Shown here: positions 55,001-63,301 of the stretch, one piece after another
Position numbering within the stretch: position 1 is the stretch's first letter
How the letters are laid out: each line of letters starts with the position of its first letter
From: Endoryza sp044226045
Lineage (GTDB): Bacteria > Bacteroidota > Bacteroidia > Chitinophagales > Chitinophagaceae
Assembly: GCA_044226045.1 (NCBI GenBank)
Contig: JBGAHR010000014.1
Location: forward strand, 1-64,000
Reading direction: 5' to 3'
Length of the DNA: 64,000 bases
Made by a program: the position numbers and the translations under genes
Notes under the pieces: model-generated
Told to the model about the DNA's origin: nothing
Databases searched by the model: none
What the model saw: only the letters and a program-made list of their open reading frames with translations

Positions 55001-55352
55001 AGGAAGGTATGCAGAAAGAAACGGTGCCCGTTTACCCTTCACCAATATTCTTGATCTGAAGCTTGAACAAAAATTCAACATCAAGATTGCGGGCAGAAAA
55101 TATACTGCTTCCGTGACGTATGATGTATACAACTTCACCAATATGTTGAACAAAGATTGGGGTAGAACATGGTTCCTGTCAAACGACAACTTCCCATTGA
55201 TCAACTTTGCGGGATATGTTAGCGCCAATAACCTCACTCCTCAATATCGTTACACGCCGTTTGTTGGCAAGCCCTGGGGTGTAAGTACAACCCTTAACCC
55301 GGGTTATACCGCACGCTGGATCAGCCAACTCGGATTCAGGCTCAGCTTCTGA
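52077..55352 (+). CDS. Oar-like TonB-dependent receptor
   Basis: 1091 residues with signal (LLLAVLLFPFALSAQ). A carboxypeptidase-D-like domain (GGTVKTAKGEPLVGATITAV) leads to LTEVVVAARRAP and a plug (NRYNSFFIDGANNTDIFGLA, DQIQVVLSPYDAQFGNFTGG, AVNAITKSGTNQ). A large barrel ends in LGFRLSF. It lacks the SusC TonB-box form, and no SusD lies beside it; the layout is that of Oar-type proteins, which work in adhesion, protein or T9SS-related transport. The next gene is a paralogue of equal length. Confidence 0.9.
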   Translation: MLKRIVRLLLAVLLFPFALSAQETNSSIGGTVKTAKGEPLVGATITAVHVPTGTVYRVASRTGGRFNLYNLRPGGPYTITVTFVGFADGKKEDVYLNLGENSVQDFELKDKTGNLTEVVVAARRAPATGKGGTETSIGRDKMANLPNVGRGLNDYLKYTPQAKITGDGGVAFAGQNNRYNSFFIDGANNTDIFGLAASGTNGGQAGVAPISIDAIDQIQVVLSPYDAQFGNFTGGAVNAITKSGTNQLQGSMWYYYRDQGLTGKSPVALPKSGFPDVVERTRVSSFSNKTYGFNVRGPLIKNKLFYFFLAEWQRDTRPQPFNIADYRGTTNQAGIENLANYLRTTYNYEPGGFLDNPEKVNADRINTKIDWNINDNNRLSLSYRYNKGLRYNTSTSSSTAINFYNNGYLFPNRTNSFSGELKTNFGGNSNNRLLVTYTDELDDRGPIGQAFPRVSIFDGPGTITFGTENFSAANLLKAKNLSILDMVKFYKGNNIITVGTDNEFNDVLNTFVRDNFGTYTYNNINDFINNATPRRYQRSFSLIDAESGDATIASAKFKTMRIGFFLTDEIKVSDNFTLILGVRADRTELLTKPKEDKFLNDTALAKISQYYDLRGARSGQVMDARWMISPRVGFTYRIPEEGIAIRGGLGIFAGRVPLVWPGGIYNNNGISIGGVDLNPPSSGFTFNPDPYNQPTAASLGQNISNSRGQIDLVAKDFRVPSVFRTSMAVDKRLGDGWTFTTEATFTKNIWELEYQNVNILPPVGKSVGPDARNVYSSGSAPTRIPLRSNGTNPYPGMIYLLSNNQGRRGFAWTLTFTIDKAFRNGFAFNANYTYGSSVTNNEGTSSQNNSQWRFMETVNGRNFTQLSVSDFDLGHRINAFVSKQFEYANKSMSTTISLVYNGQSGNPYSYVYRGSPVNDQASSEANDLIYIPTVTELNNMTFLTNTVGGVTYTAAQQKEMLNNFIESDKYLKKNRGRYAERNGARLPFTNILDLKLEQKFNIKIAGRKYTASVTYDVYNFTNMLNKDWGRTWFLSNDNFPLINFAGYVSANNLTPQYRYTPFVGKPWGVSTTLNPGYTARWISQLGFRLSF

Positions 55353-55375
55353 TAATACTTAAACAGTTGCTATAC

Positions 55376-55404
55376 AAAGCTCCCTTCGGGGAGCTTTTAT
55401 TTTT
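55376..55404 (+). terminator. terminator with UUCG tetraloop
   Basis: AAAGCTCCC (55376-55384) pairs with GGGAGCTTT (55389-55397) around a TTCG loop, an exceptionally stable tetraloop closed by C-G. A T-rich run follows. It ends the first Oar-like gene. The 322-base gap to the next gene otherwise contains only the promoter at 55463 and its long leader. Confidence 0.9.
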
Positions 55405-55462
55405 TTATTGACTGCGATCATCATTATTAGATACCTCCTGTTGAAAACTTGACCTGAACTTA

Positions 55463-55494
55463 TTTGAGCGAAAAAACCGATTGCTCTACATTTG
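55463..55494 (+). promoter_or_regulatory. consensus promoter of the second Oar-like receptor
   Basis: TTTG at 55463-55466, a 20-base spacer and TACATTTG at 55487-55494 fit TTTG-N19-21-TAnnTTTG exactly. The start would be near 55500, leaving an untranslated leader of about 170 bases before the ATG at 55675, long enough for post-transcriptional control. Confidence 0.7.
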
Positions 55495-55674
55495 CTCCCG
55501 GAAAAGCAACGATCTGTCCGAACTATCTGCGTCATCGTTCTCTTCTCTCCTAACGATTAAAGGATTATCATATCCGGATTGCCATCAAGTTAATTATTTG
55601 ATAACGGTGGTTAACAAGCCAATTACAAATACCATCGTTTATTTGCGCCGCAAACATCAAAACTAGGATACAAT

Positions 55675-58600
55675 ATGAGAAAGACTGCCTCATTGTTCTT
55701 TGTATTGCTGATGAGCTGCCTAAGCGTGATTACGGCTTACGGTCAGGAAACTACATCAGAAATCCAGGGACGAGTGACCGACGACAACGGAACTCCTCTG
55801 CAGGGTGCCACTATTACGGCTACCCATCTTCCCACAGGTACTGTGTACAACACCACCTCTCGTAAAGACGGAAGGTATAACCTCCCGAACGTAAGAGTAG
55901 GCGGACCGTACACCATTAAAATCAGCTTTGTCGGATTTAAAGACGACCTGTACAACGACATCACGCTCTTGCTGGGTCAGGTGTACAAAGTAGACTCCAA
56001 AATGGTACCCAGCACTACCAGCCTTACGGAGGTTGTGGTATCGGCCAGGAGATCAGACAAAGTGTTCAACAAGGGCCGCACCGGTTCAGCAGAATTCGTT
56101 AACCGCCAGCAGTTGGATCGCCTGCCAACGATCAACCGCAGCATCAACGACTTCACCCGTCTGACACCAACCGCCAACAGCAATGCTACCTATGGTACCA
56201 GCAGCTTTGCGGGAAGGGCGAACTCTTACAACAACCTTACCGTGAATGGTGCGTCCTTCAACAATACCTTCGGCCTGGCTGCAGGGTTGGGTGGACAAAC
56301 CAACTCACAGCCCATCAGCATCGACGCGCTGGATCAGATCCAGGTAAACATCGCTCCTTATGATGTAACCCTGGGTAACTTTACCGGAGCCGGTATCAAC
56401 TCCGTTACCAAGAGCGGTACCAATGACGTAAAAGGATCTGCGTATTACTATTGGAAAAATCCTTCCCTTACCGGTAGAGATGTTGCGACCACTACCGTGC
56501 CCAGACAAGCATTTGAATTCAAGAACTGGGGCGTTAACGTGGGTGGCCCGATCATCAAAAACAAACTCTTCTTCTTCGGAAGCGTGGAATTTGAAAGAAT
56601 CAGCCAACCCGCCACCAGCCGCGTTGCCAGCCGTAACGGATCTACCGGCGACAATGTTTCCCAGGCAAAAGCAGAAGACCTCGAAGCATTGGCTGCTTTC
56701 CTGAAAAGCAAATTCAACTACGATCCGGGTGCATTTGAAAATTACACCTTCGATACCTACAGTGACAAGGTTACCGTTCGTCTTGATTACAACATCAACA
56801 AGAAGAACACCTTTAACATCAACTATTACTACCTGAAGTCTTACCGAAACGTGCCTCCCAGCAATAGTGGTGCGCCAGCCAACAACCGTCAGCCAAGCGC
56901 TACCGCCATGCCGTTCTTCGCATCTTCCTATATCATCAATAATAATTTCAACATCATCATCGGTGAGTTGAATACCCGTTTCTCTAACAAACTGTCTAAC
57001 AAGTTGCAGGTTGGATTTAACCAGCTGCGCGATTTCAGAAGCAGCCCGGGTGGTGTATTCCCGCTGGTAGATATTGAGAACGGTCAGGGAAGTTCATTCA
57101 CGGCCTTCGGTTTCGAGCCATTCACTGCCTTCAACTCGCTCAATACAGATACCTGGCAGTTGAATGATATCGTAACCCTCAACAAAGGTTCTCACACCCT
57201 CACTTTCGGAACGCAAAACACTTACAACAAATTCAGGAACGGTTTCGCGCCCAATTACTATGGCGCTTACCGTTTTGCCAACCTGGATTCGTTCTATAAC
57301 AGCGTGAACTTCGGACGTGCCAATGCCTCCCGTTATGAATTACGTTACTCTGCCCGTAAAGGCGGTGAGTTCCCGTACGCAGAAGTAGAAGCTTACCAAC
57401 TGGGCTTTTTTGCGCAGGACAAGTGGACTGTAAGCAACGACTTCGTATTGACCTATGGCATCCGCGCGGACATCCCCATCTTCAAACAGAACTTCATCTC
57501 CAATACCAATGCGGATGCACTGGTTTATCGTAATGGAGTTCGCATCAAAACAGGAGATGTTCCCAATGTATCTGTGCTGCTCAGCCCACGCGTTGGTTTC
57601 AACTGGGATGTTAATGGCACAAAACAAACACAGCTTCGTGGCGGAATCGGCATTTTCGCCGGCGCACCACCTTTTGTGTGGATCAGCAACCAGGCCAGCA
57701 ATAACGGTGTTGATTTTGGATCTTTCGTAAGAACCAGCGGTGTGGCCTTCAGCCCCGATGTAAACGCTTATCGTCCCTCTAACGGAGCTGCCAACACTGC
57801 CTATAACCTGGCTATCACTGATAAGAATTTCAAATTCCCCCAATTGCTCAGAACCAACCTGGCAGTGGATCAGAAATTGCCTTTCGATATCGTAGCCACA
57901 GTTGAAGGTATCTTCTCAAAAGATATCAATGGCGTGTACCACCAGAACATCAACCTGCCTTCATCCGGAGTAGCGCTCACAGGCAGCGATAACCGTATCC
58001 GTTATACATCCTCCAAAATATACAGCGGAAGCGGTCCTGGCGGCGAGTCTGCCACCAACCCCAATATCAGCGATGCCATCCTGATGACCAACACTTCCAA
58101 GGGTTATACTTACAACCTGACACTCCAGTTGCAGCGTAACGTGAAGAACCTCTACACCATGATCGCTTATTCTTATGGCGACAGCCGTTCGGTAAATGAT
58201 GGTGGCTCTATCGCGCAGTCAATCTGGAGAGATCGCCAGGTGAGTGGAGATCCCAATGCCAACGTGACTTCCTATTCAAACTTCTACCAGCCTAACCGTA
58301 TTGTTGCGGCTGCGTATTACCGCTTTGAATATTTCAAACATGCTGCCACTTCAATCGGTTTTACATTTGAAGCAGCCAATGGAGGAACTGGTACCTACAC
58401 AGTATCGGGAGACCTCAACAACGACGGATTGAACACCAACGACCTGATCTATGTACCCAAGGACGCCAATGATATCGTTCTTGAGTCAGTAAACGCACAG
58501 GATCCCCGTACACCTGCCATCATCTGGAACCAGTTGAACGCTTATATCAACCAGGATCCTTATCTCAGCACCCGCAGAGGTAAATATGCGGAAAGAAACG

Positions 58601-58941
58601 GGCTGCTGCTTCCTTTCTACAAACGTCTTGACCTGAATTTCTCACAAGATTTCTTTGTAAAAGTCGGCGGCAAACGCAACACCTTCCGTTTCACTATGGA
58701 TATCTTCAACTTTGGCAACTTCCTGAACAAGAACTGGGGTATTTCCCGGATTCCCAACAGAACAGCCCTGCTGAACCTGAAGAGAATTGAAACAACCGGC
58801 GCCAATGCAGGTAAGCCTGTTTATAGCTTCCCCTACCTGGATGCTACCAACCAGATACCGCTTACTTCTACTTTCCAGAACAGCACCGGTCAGGCTTCGA
58901 GATACCAATTCCAGATGGGTATCCGTTATATCTTCGATTAA
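55675..58941 (+). CDS. Oar-like TonB-dependent receptor (paralogue)
   Basis: 1088 residues; signal LFFVLLMSCLSVITAYGQ. Same order as the upstream receptor: GRVTDDNGTPLQGATITATH, LTEVVVSARRSDKV, RANSYNNLTVNGASFNNTFG, DQIQVNIAPYDVTLGNFTGA, a plug ending NSVTKSGTND, and a barrel ending in IRYIFD rather than Phe. The two share motifs throughout but differ in many loops, so the duplication is old. Each has its own promoter and terminator, so the pair can be expressed separately. Confidence 0.9.
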   Translation: MRKTASLFFVLLMSCLSVITAYGQETTSEIQGRVTDDNGTPLQGATITATHLPTGTVYNTTSRKDGRYNLPNVRVGGPYTIKISFVGFKDDLYNDITLLLGQVYKVDSKMVPSTTSLTEVVVSARRSDKVFNKGRTGSAEFVNRQQLDRLPTINRSINDFTRLTPTANSNATYGTSSFAGRANSYNNLTVNGASFNNTFGLAAGLGGQTNSQPISIDALDQIQVNIAPYDVTLGNFTGAGINSVTKSGTNDVKGSAYYYWKNPSLTGRDVATTTVPRQAFEFKNWGVNVGGPIIKNKLFFFGSVEFERISQPATSRVASRNGSTGDNVSQAKAEDLEALAAFLKSKFNYDPGAFENYTFDTYSDKVTVRLDYNINKKNTFNINYYYLKSYRNVPPSNSGAPANNRQPSATAMPFFASSYIINNNFNIIIGELNTRFSNKLSNKLQVGFNQLRDFRSSPGGVFPLVDIENGQGSSFTAFGFEPFTAFNSLNTDTWQLNDIVTLNKGSHTLTFGTQNTYNKFRNGFAPNYYGAYRFANLDSFYNSVNFGRANASRYELRYSARKGGEFPYAEVEAYQLGFFAQDKWTVSNDFVLTYGIRADIPIFKQNFISNTNADALVYRNGVRIKTGDVPNVSVLLSPRVGFNWDVNGTKQTQLRGGIGIFAGAPPFVWISNQASNNGVDFGSFVRTSGVAFSPDVNAYRPSNGAANTAYNLAITDKNFKFPQLLRTNLAVDQKLPFDIVATVEGIFSKDINGVYHQNINLPSSGVALTGSDNRIRYTSSKIYSGSGPGGESATNPNISDAILMTNTSKGYTYNLTLQLQRNVKNLYTMIAYSYGDSRSVNDGGSIAQSIWRDRQVSGDPNANVTSYSNFYQPNRIVAAAYYRFEYFKHAATSIGFTFEAANGGTGTYTVSGDLNNDGLNTNDLIYVPKDANDIVLESVNAQDPRTPAIIWNQLNAYINQDPYLSTRRGKYAERNGLLLPFYKRLDLNFSQDFFVKVGGKRNTFRFTMDIFNFGNFLNKNWGISRIPNRTALLNLKRIETTGANAGKPVYSFPYLDATNQIPLTSTFQNSTGQASRYQFQMGIRYIFD

Positions 58942-58963
58942 CAGATTATTCATTTGATGAAAT

Positions 58964-58998
58964 AAAAAAAGCGGAGTTCAACACTCCGCTTTTTTTAT
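58964..58998. terminator. bidirectional terminator
   Basis: AAAAAAAGCGGAGT (58964-58977) pairs perfectly with ACTCCGCTTTTTTT (58983-58996), loop 5. The A and T runs make it work on both strands, for the receptor and the convergent esterase. Confidence 0.9.
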
Positions 58999-59012
58999 TT
59001 GCGCTGTTATTT

Positions 59013-59843
59013 TCAAAAATGATGATGAACAGTATGTCCCCATCCCCACTTAAGAAAAATCGGAAATGCCCGCGCCCAGGTAGGTACATCATGCCGTCCG
59101 TCTTTTAACTGCAGGTATTGAAAATCCCTGCCTTCCAGATACCCTTTCGATAACAGCTCCCGCATTACATCAATTGTATCATCGATGGAGTCGATCACTC
59201 CGTTTTTATTCCTGTCTTCCGTTTCATCCAGTTCGCCGCATTCAAAAAAGAATTTCAGCCCCGGCTTGAAGGTTTGCTGGCGGATCTGGCGATGCATCAG
59301 CCGGTCGTTCCATTCATTAAAGTCCTTTTCGTCTTTGCTTTTCGATCTCCACCAAAGCGATCCGGAGAAAACACCCGACACACTGAAGAAGTCGGCATGA
59401 TTCAACACCAGGTCCATTGCGCTTAGTCCTCCCAGTGAGAACCCGGCAAATGCCCGGGACTGGCAATCGCGCACCTGGAAGTTGGCATACAGCTGAGGCA
59501 GCAACTCTTCGAAGACAAACCGTTCGTACAGGGCGGCCTTTGCTCCCCGTCCTTTGAAGTCGGGCGAACTCAGCATGCCATATTCGTTCTTGCGGTCTTC
59601 TCCGCAATGAATACCTACGCAAAGCAAGGGACTGATCGCCTGGTTGCGATACAGGTCTTTCAAAATTTTTTCGAAATCCATCGTCACCAGGTCCTGGCCG
59701 TCGTTGATCAGCAACAGGGAAGCCTGGGAAGGCTGCCAGGGTCCCGGAGGGAAGTACAGGTCTACGCGCACCTCTCGCTCCAGCGGCTCGGATGTCAGGG
59801 TAAATGTATGGGTATGGGTAGTAAGGTTTTGGTCTGAATGCAT
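59013..59843 (-). CDS. alpha/beta-hydrolase-fold esterase
   Basis: 276 residues, no signal peptide. LLLINDGQDL opens the fold, AFAGFSLGGLSAMDL holds the nucleophile Ser, and KDGRHDVPTWARAFP the catalytic His. The family is the esterase (Fes/EstD-like, PF00756) group. A D-x-N-x-N-G-type stretch (DRNKNGVIDSIDD) might bind calcium. It is divergent from an ATP-grasp/GCS2 pair across 153 bases, a layout that suggests it hydrolyses or releases a product of that pathway. Confidence 0.85.
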   Translation of the reverse strand: MHSDQNLTTHTHTFTLTSEPLEREVRVDLYFPPGPWQPSQASLLLINDGQDLVTMDFEKILKDLYRNQAISPLLCVGIHCGEDRKNEYGMLSSPDFKGRGAKAALYERFVFEELLPQLYANFQVRDCQSRAFAGFSLGGLSAMDLVLNHADFFSVSGVFSGSLWWRSKSKDEKDFNEWNDRLMHRQIRQQTFKPGLKFFFECGELDETEDRNKNGVIDSIDDTIDVMRELLSKGYLEGRDFQYLQLKDGRHDVPTWARAFPIFLKWGWGHTVHHHF

Positions 59844-59932
59844 ATCGCCAAAAATAATTAAACGCGGGAACTATCATTAAATTTTAATGAACACAGGATG
59901 CCTTCAGGGGCACCCCGGAAACGGAACATTCT

Positions 59933-59964
59933 TTTGTTTTTTCAGGTCTGAACAGATAAATTTG
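59933..59964 (+). promoter_or_regulatory. consensus promoter of the ATP-grasp/GCS2 operon
   Basis: TTTG (59933-59936), 20-base spacer and TAAATTTG (59957-59964) match the Bacteroidota consensus exactly. The start would be near 59971, about 26 bases before the ATG at 59997. Confidence 0.75.
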
Positions 59965-59996
59965 ATTCAGTATCAATTAACAAAAAAACTTCTGCT

Positions 59997-60950
59997 ATGA
60001 AAAAGATTGGCGTGCTGTTCGGAAAGGAACGGTCTTTCCCAATGGCCTTTATTGAACGGGTCAACAGTAAAGGAATTGAGGGAATCGTTGCCGAACCGGT
60101 AAAAATCGACAAAGTGGTGCAGGGTGATGCCGGGGAGTACGCGGTTATTATCGACCGGATCTCCCAGGACGTTCCCTTTTACCGCGCTTTCCTGAAAGAT
60201 GCCGCCATCTGTGGAACGGCTGTCATCAACAACCCCTTCTGGTGGTCTGCCGATGAAAAGTTCTTCAATAACTGCCTGGCCGTAAAGATCGGTGTACCGG
60301 TGCCGAAAACCGTCATTCTCCCCTCCCGGGATCTTCCGGACGACACCACGGATCAGTCATTCAGCAACCTGGCCTATCCCCTCGACTGGGAAGGCATCTT
60401 CAATTATGTAGGTTTCCCGGCCTATATGAAACCCTTTGCAGGCGGTGGCTGGAAGAACGTTTACAAACTGAACAACCTGGAAGATTTCTTCGAAAAGCAT
60501 GGCGAAACCGGTCAGCTGGTTATGCTCCTGCAGGAAGAGATCATTTTCGAAGAATATTACCGCTGCTATTGCATCGGCGGTAAGCATGTTCGCATCATGC
60601 CTTACGAACCACGCAATCCGCACCACCTCCGGTATGTCAGCGACTTCAATCCTTCCCCGGAAAAACTTAAACAGATGGAAGACATTGTGCTTCGCATCAA
60701 CCAGTACCTGGGATATGATTTCAATACGGTTGAACTGGCTCTTCGTGATGGCATTCCTTATGCCATTGATTTCTGTAATCCCGCGCCGGATGCCGACCGC
60801 AACAGCGTGGGTGAAGAGAACTTCAACTGGGTAGTGGAAACAGCCGCCAATTACGCCATTGAAAGAGCGCTGGCCCAGCAACCCGACCGGGACAACCTCA
60901 CCTGGGGTGAATACATTAAACGCAGTTCTTCCAAAAAACCGCTAATCTGA
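59997..60950 (+). CDS. ATP-grasp ligase
   Basis: 317 residues. The N-terminal part (KKIGVLFGKERSFPMAFIER) resembles the pre-ATP-grasp domain. GFPAYMKPFAGGGWKNVYKL holds the ATP-binding Lys and glycine-rich loop, LQEEIIFEEYYRCYCIGGK the hinge, and ELALRDGIPYAIDFCNPAPD the metal-binding Asp and Asn. Such enzymes join a carboxylate to an amine through an acyl phosphate. The 18-base gap to the GCS2 gene means one transcript. Substrates are unknown. Confidence 0.88.
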   Translation: MKKIGVLFGKERSFPMAFIERVNSKGIEGIVAEPVKIDKVVQGDAGEYAVIIDRISQDVPFYRAFLKDAAICGTAVINNPFWWSADEKFFNNCLAVKIGVPVPKTVILPSRDLPDDTTDQSFSNLAYPLDWEGIFNYVGFPAYMKPFAGGGWKNVYKLNNLEDFFEKHGETGQLVMLLQEEIIFEEYYRCYCIGGKHVRIMPYEPRNPHHLRYVSDFNPSPEKLKQMEDIVLRINQYLGYDFNTVELALRDGIPYAIDFCNPAPDADRNSVGEENFNWVVETAANYAIERALAQQPDRDNLTWGEYIKRSSSKKPLI

Positions 60951-60968
60951 CCAACAACCTGATAGTAC

Positions 60969-62081
60969 ATGAGCAGTATCAATTATAAACACTTCACCCT
61001 GGGGGTGGAGGAAGAATACATGGTGATAGATCCCGAAACAAGGGAGCTGAAAAGTCATCAGCAGAAAATCGTAACCGAAGGTCAGAAAGTCATCAAAGAC
61101 AAAGTGAAGGCCGAGATGCACCAGGCAGTGGTAGAAGTAGGAACCGACATCTGTCAGAACATTGACGAAGCATTCCAGGATGTGTCTACGCTTCGAAAAA
61201 CCATTTCACATATTGCTGGTGAACTCGGGCTTTGGGTGGCCGCTTCGGGAACCCATCCCTTCAGTCACTGGAAGAATCAGCTCATCACCGATCATGTACG
61301 CTACAATGAAATAGTAAACGAATTACAGGAAGCGGCACGCAGCAACCTGATCTTTGGATTGCATGTGCATGTAGGAATGGAAAGCCGGGAGATGGCCAAT
61401 CACATTGCCAATAGCACCCGGTATTTTCTGCCGCATATTTATGCCCTCAGTACCAACTCGCCTTTCTGGGAAGGCAGAGCAACCGGATACAAATCCTTCC
61501 GGACAAAAGTATTCGATAAGTTTCCGCGTACCGGAATTCCCGAAACATTCGAAAGCATCGAAGCTTACGATAACTTCATCAAATTGCTGGTGAAGACCAA
61601 TTGTATTGATAACGCCAAGAAAATCTGGTGGGATCTTCGGGTGCATCCGTTTTTCAATACGGTTGAGTTCAGAATATGCGATGTGCCCATGACGGTTTCC
61701 GAAACGATCACCATCGCAGCCCTTTTCCAGGCCATCTGCGCCAAGATCTATAAGCTCCGCTCCCAGAATATGAATTTCATGCAGTATTCAAGAGCATTGA
61801 TCAACGAAAACAAATGGAGAGCCAGCCGGTATGGCATCGACGGGCGTTTGATTGATTTTGGAAAGGAGGAAGAAGTCAATACGCGCGTGCTGATCTATGA
61901 ACTGCTCGACTTTGTGGACGATGTAGTAGATCACCTGGGAAGCAGGCATGCCATCAGCTATGTGAACCACATCCTCGAAAATGGCACCGGAGCCGACCGC
62001 CAGATCAAGGTTTTTGAACAAAGCAATAACCTGGTGAATGTGGTAGACTACCTGCATGAGCAATTCCTGGGTGGATTATAG
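60969..62081 (+). CDS. carboxylate-amine ligase, GCS2 (YbdK) family
   Basis: 370 residues, normal for the family. LGVEEEYMVIDPETREL and AEMHQAVVEVGTDIC, LIFGLHVHVGMESREMAN, SFWEGRATGYKSFR-type residues and RVHPFFNTVEFRICDVPMTV match glutamate-cysteine-ligase-like enzymes. Family members form an amide bond between an amino acid and an amine or another amino acid with ATP. It follows an ATP-grasp ligase directly, so two ATP-dependent amide ligases probably act in sequence on one small molecule. Confidence 0.9.
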   Translation: MSSINYKHFTLGVEEEYMVIDPETRELKSHQQKIVTEGQKVIKDKVKAEMHQAVVEVGTDICQNIDEAFQDVSTLRKTISHIAGELGLWVAASGTHPFSHWKNQLITDHVRYNEIVNELQEAARSNLIFGLHVHVGMESREMANHIANSTRYFLPHIYALSTNSPFWEGRATGYKSFRTKVFDKFPRTGIPETFESIEAYDNFIKLLVKTNCIDNAKKIWWDLRVHPFFNTVEFRICDVPMTVSETITIAALFQAICAKIYKLRSQNMNFMQYSRALINENKWRASRYGIDGRLIDFGKEEEVNTRVLIYELLDFVDDVVDHLGSRHAISYVNHILENGTGADRQIKVFEQSNNLVNVVDYLHEQFLGGL

Positions 62082-62281
62082 CCGATATCGTTAAACAAAA
62101 TGTTCCATAGACCTTTAAATGGCTGGACTGTTTATACTTAGGTCCTTTATTTGATCGTTATTTGTCGTGCATTCTGCTCATTACAGGTAGAATGGCTACC
62201 GATTTGCCATAAGTAGTTGAAAAAAAATAACTTAAGCCAAATATCCCTAACCTTATTTAAGAAAACGGTATACCTACATTT

Positions 62282-63250
62282 ATGATAAACTTTTTCGAGG
62301 TTGAAAAATGTCTTGTCTGCGGAAAAAATCATGCAAGAAAATTATTCAAATTTCAATCGAAAGATGACAATTGGTATACTGCCATGAAGTGCCGCCATTG
62401 CGGACTTGTGTATGCTTCTCCCCAACCGGTACTCACCTATGAAGCCATCAATGAAATCTATTCAAGCGATTACTACGCGAATTATTACGGCCCGAAAGTA
62501 GATTACCAGGATAAGTCGACGGTAGACTATTACATGAAGTGCTATGAAAAGGAGTATGCCGTTTATAACCAGTACGCTCCGCAGAAAGATAAAAGAACCG
62601 TTTTTGATGTAGGTTGTGGCGATGGAAAATTCCTGGAGATTTTTAGACAAAACGGATGGGAATGCCTGGGTTTGGAACCCTCTGAAACTTCCCGCGCCAA
62701 AGCTGTTGCCAAAGGCTTCAACGTACTCTCAGTTCCCTTCCTGGAAGTAAAAGATGATGTAGGACGCTTCGACATGATATTCCTTGACAACGTGATCGAA
62801 CACATCAACGAACCGCAGCCATTCCTGGCCAAAGTGTATAGCCTGCTCAACCCCGGCGGAATATTTGTATTGAAAACACCCAATTCAGATTCGCTGAATG
62901 AGATGCTCGAGACCATCATGCTCAGAACACTGCCGCGTGGCGTGAATAATGGCATCATGGGCGCTATCAAAAAATTCTTCAAACAGGGTTCCGGCAGGGT
63001 ACATCGTTTTGGCAACCTGCATCCGCCTGTTCACCTCGCTATTTACAATGATCAAAGTATCAAGACGGCTCTTTCGCAGGCGGGCTTTTCGAAAGAAGGC
63101 ATTCATAATTTCTTCGTATCACCACATCACCCCGTGTGGGGAGTAGACATACCCAAAAATGGTCTCTTTCACAACACGAAAAAAACCATTGACAAACTCG
63201 CCAATAAAATGAACCGGGGTGAATTCCTGATCACCATCGCCAAAAAATAA
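62282..63250 (+). CDS. class I SAM-dependent methyltransferase with N-terminal zinc ribbon
   Basis: 322 residues. CLVCGKNHARKLF and MKCRHCGLVYASPQP supply four cysteines for zinc. Motif I is VFDVGCGDGKFLEIF, with LGLEPSETS as motif II, and DMIFLDNVIEHINEP and LLNPGGIFVLKTPN as the later motifs. Members of this type often modify sugars or polyketide-like intermediates. It lies 200 bases after the GCS2 gene with its own gap, so a link to that pathway is only possible. I see no terminator or consensus promoter in that gap. Confidence 0.88.
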   Translation: MINFFEVEKCLVCGKNHARKLFKFQSKDDNWYTAMKCRHCGLVYASPQPVLTYEAINEIYSSDYYANYYGPKVDYQDKSTVDYYMKCYEKEYAVYNQYAPQKDKRTVFDVGCGDGKFLEIFRQNGWECLGLEPSETSRAKAVAKGFNVLSVPFLEVKDDVGRFDMIFLDNVIEHINEPQPFLAKVYSLLNPGGIFVLKTPNSDSLNEMLETIMLRTLPRGVNNGIMGAIKKFFKQGSGRVHRFGNLHPPVHLAIYNDQSIKTALSQAGFSKEGIHNFFVSPHHPVWGVDIPKNGLFHNTKKTIDKLANKMNRGEFLITIAKK

Positions 63251-63251
63251 A

Positions 63252-63276
63252 TACGCCCCGCGATAGCGGAGCGTAT
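63252..63276. terminator. weak hairpin between convergent genes
   Basis: ATACGC (63251-63256) pairs with GCGTAT (63271-63276), and CCGC with GCGG inside, with one C-A mismatch and a GATA loop. No T-run follows, so it may act as a weak stop or simply a stem. Confidence 0.5.
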
Positions 63277-63301
63277 GAATCTTTCCAGAACAGCAATATT
63301 A

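Noticed and set aside
55481..55666. 61-codon frame before the second Oar-like gene
   Set aside because: It overlaps the exact promoter and looks like leader sequence.
62274..62281. TACATTTA as a promoter of the methyltransferase
   Set aside because: It touches the ATG at 62282, so transcription would start inside the gene.
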